64,000 nt of DNA from Eopsaltria australis (Eukaryota; Chordata; Aves; Passeriformes; Petroicidae). Position numbers and translations under genes: made by a program. Positions 63,743 through 64,000 of the stretch are shown one piece after another. The first letter of the stretch is position 1; the number at the start of each line of letters is the position of its first letter. The notes under the pieces were generated by a model, which was not told where the DNA came from, did not search any database, and was given only the letters and a program-made list of their open reading frames with translations. The stretch lies in NCBI GenBank assembly GCA_034509425.1, contig JAVTVJ010011652.1, forward strand, positions 558,001-622,000. Direction: 5' to 3'.

Positions 63743-64000
63743 ATGGCGGCCAGGTAAACACGGCCGCGGGCGGCGGGCGCGGGGCCGGGCGGGGGCAGTG
63801 AGGGGGCTCTGGCCACGCCGGCCCTGAGGGGGCTCCGCGGGCACTGCCAGCGCCGCCGTCCGTATGGGGGCTGTCGGGACGGCGAGTGCTGGCTGCCCTC
63901 CCCCAGGCCAGCGTTGAGCCGCGTTTCTCTCCGTTTCTCCCCTTCACTTTCCCGGCCTGCAGCCTCCCCGGACGGGCTCTGGCTTGTGGCGGCCCGGCGG
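63743..64000 (+). CDS. 5' end of an unidentified housekeeping-type gene (partial)
   Basis: The ATG at 63743-63745 lies in the YY1 motif. Coding exon 1 is only 11 bases (63743-63753, M-A-A plus two bases) and runs into the donor ag/gtaaac at 63754. Without splicing translation stops at that TAA. Two acceptors follow. One after ccctcccccag has exon 2 starting at 63907 and a 153-base intron; it gives a protein beginning MAARPALSRVSLRFSP, Arg/Ser-rich without acidic residues at first, like a mitochondrial presequence. The other, after ctgcag, has exon 2 starting at 63963 and a 209-base intron; it gives MAASLPGRALACGGPA. They are in different frames and both stay open to the window end. Which is used, and what the gene is, cannot be decided here. 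Confidence 0.6.
63754..63962 (+). other. Short GC-rich first intron with two possible acceptors
   Basis: The donor is gtaaac at 63754-63759. Acceptor AGs at 63905-63906 (behind ctgccctccccc) and 63961-63962 (behind a T/C-rich tract running from about 63923) both have convincing pyrimidine tracts. The intron is therefore 153 or 209 bases and very GC-rich. A branch point cannot be assigned with confidence. Confidence 0.55.

Larger units (their letters stand above)
63540..64000 (+). promoter_or_regulatory. CpG-island promoter
   Basis: GC content and CpG density rise sharply at about 63540 and stay high to the window end. Visible elements, in order: GC boxes (ccccgcccc near 63630-63650, gccccgccc 63701-63709); an inverted CCAAT box (gattgg 63688-63693) facing a direct CCAAT box (63708-63712), with the GC box touching the latter; an ETS-type site (ttccgg 63727-63732); and a perfect YY1-type motif (caagatggcggc 63739-63750) that includes the start codon. 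There is no TATA box. In known genes with this arrangement transcription starts a few bases upstream of the YY1 motif, giving a very short 5' UTR. Minus-strand open frames here are stop-poor only because of the GC content. Bidirectional activity cannot be excluded. Confidence 0.85.

Noticed and set aside
63607..63801. + strand frame beginning at the repeated atgccggcc motifs
   Set aside because: It lies upstream of and over the YY1 motif, probably before the transcription start, and its product is low-complexity Pro/Ala/Arg.
63481..63947. Minus-strand frames of 73-125 codons rich in Pro, Ala, Arg and Gly near the right edge
   Set aside because: They lie in the CpG island and cross the promoter elements and the CR1 tail. 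They are stop-poor because of GC content.

Overview
The window looks like nuclear DNA of a bird: a long gene-poor stretch running into the promoter of a housekeeping-type gene at its right edge. Three things support this. (1) Several 5'-truncated CR1 LINE 3' ends are present; the copy at about 27463-27747 ends in the CR1-type terminal repeat of attctgtg units. (2) Old MIR/CORE-SINE-like and L2-like remnants persist, but young SINEs and LTR elements are not recognised. (3) The sequence is AT-rich and CpG-poor, broken by a few sharply bounded CpG-rich islands. A non-avian sauropsid cannot be formally excluded. There is no bacterial, plasmid or phage architecture, and nothing resembling CRISPR, rRNA or tRNA.

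Layout. About 1-63.1 kb has no protein-coding gene I can support. Every open frame is short (150 codons or less), unspliced and unlike any family I know, except the L2-like retrotransposon frame at 47.5-48.0 kb. This stretch holds: CR1 fragments (27.5, 31.1, 51.2 and 63.1 kb, all + strand); MIR-like SINE remnants (5.9, 7.9, 12.8, 56.5 and 59.2 kb); the C-terminal end of an ancient L2-type reverse-transcriptase ORF (47.5-48.0 kb); microsatellites, poly-T/A tracts and small tandem duplications; and several segments that keep CpGs against an AT-rich background, which I read as candidate conserved noncoding elements or unannotated insertions (13.5, 22.1-22.5, 33.2-33.5, 39.2-39.6 and 57.6-58.0 kb). 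A separate CpG-dense segment at 27.9-28.5 kb has no recognisable gene attached.

Right edge. From about 63.54 kb to the end there is a strong CpG island with GC boxes, two facing CCAAT boxes, an ETS-type site and a perfect YY1-type motif overlapping an ATG. The ATG opens an 11-base coding piece that runs straight into a GTAAAC splice donor whose TAA would otherwise stop translation at once. Two good acceptors follow within 210 bases, each giving an open but different frame to the window end. This is the first exon and start of exon 2 of a + strand gene that continues outside the window. Too little protein is visible to name it.

I found no convincing novel multi-gene system. The best leads are the orphan CpG island at 28 kb, the CpG-rich unidentified block at 33.2-33.5 kb, the unusually intact L2-like frame, the zero-length-exon (recursive-type) splice palindrome at 58.34 kb on the minus strand, and the alternative first intron at the right edge.
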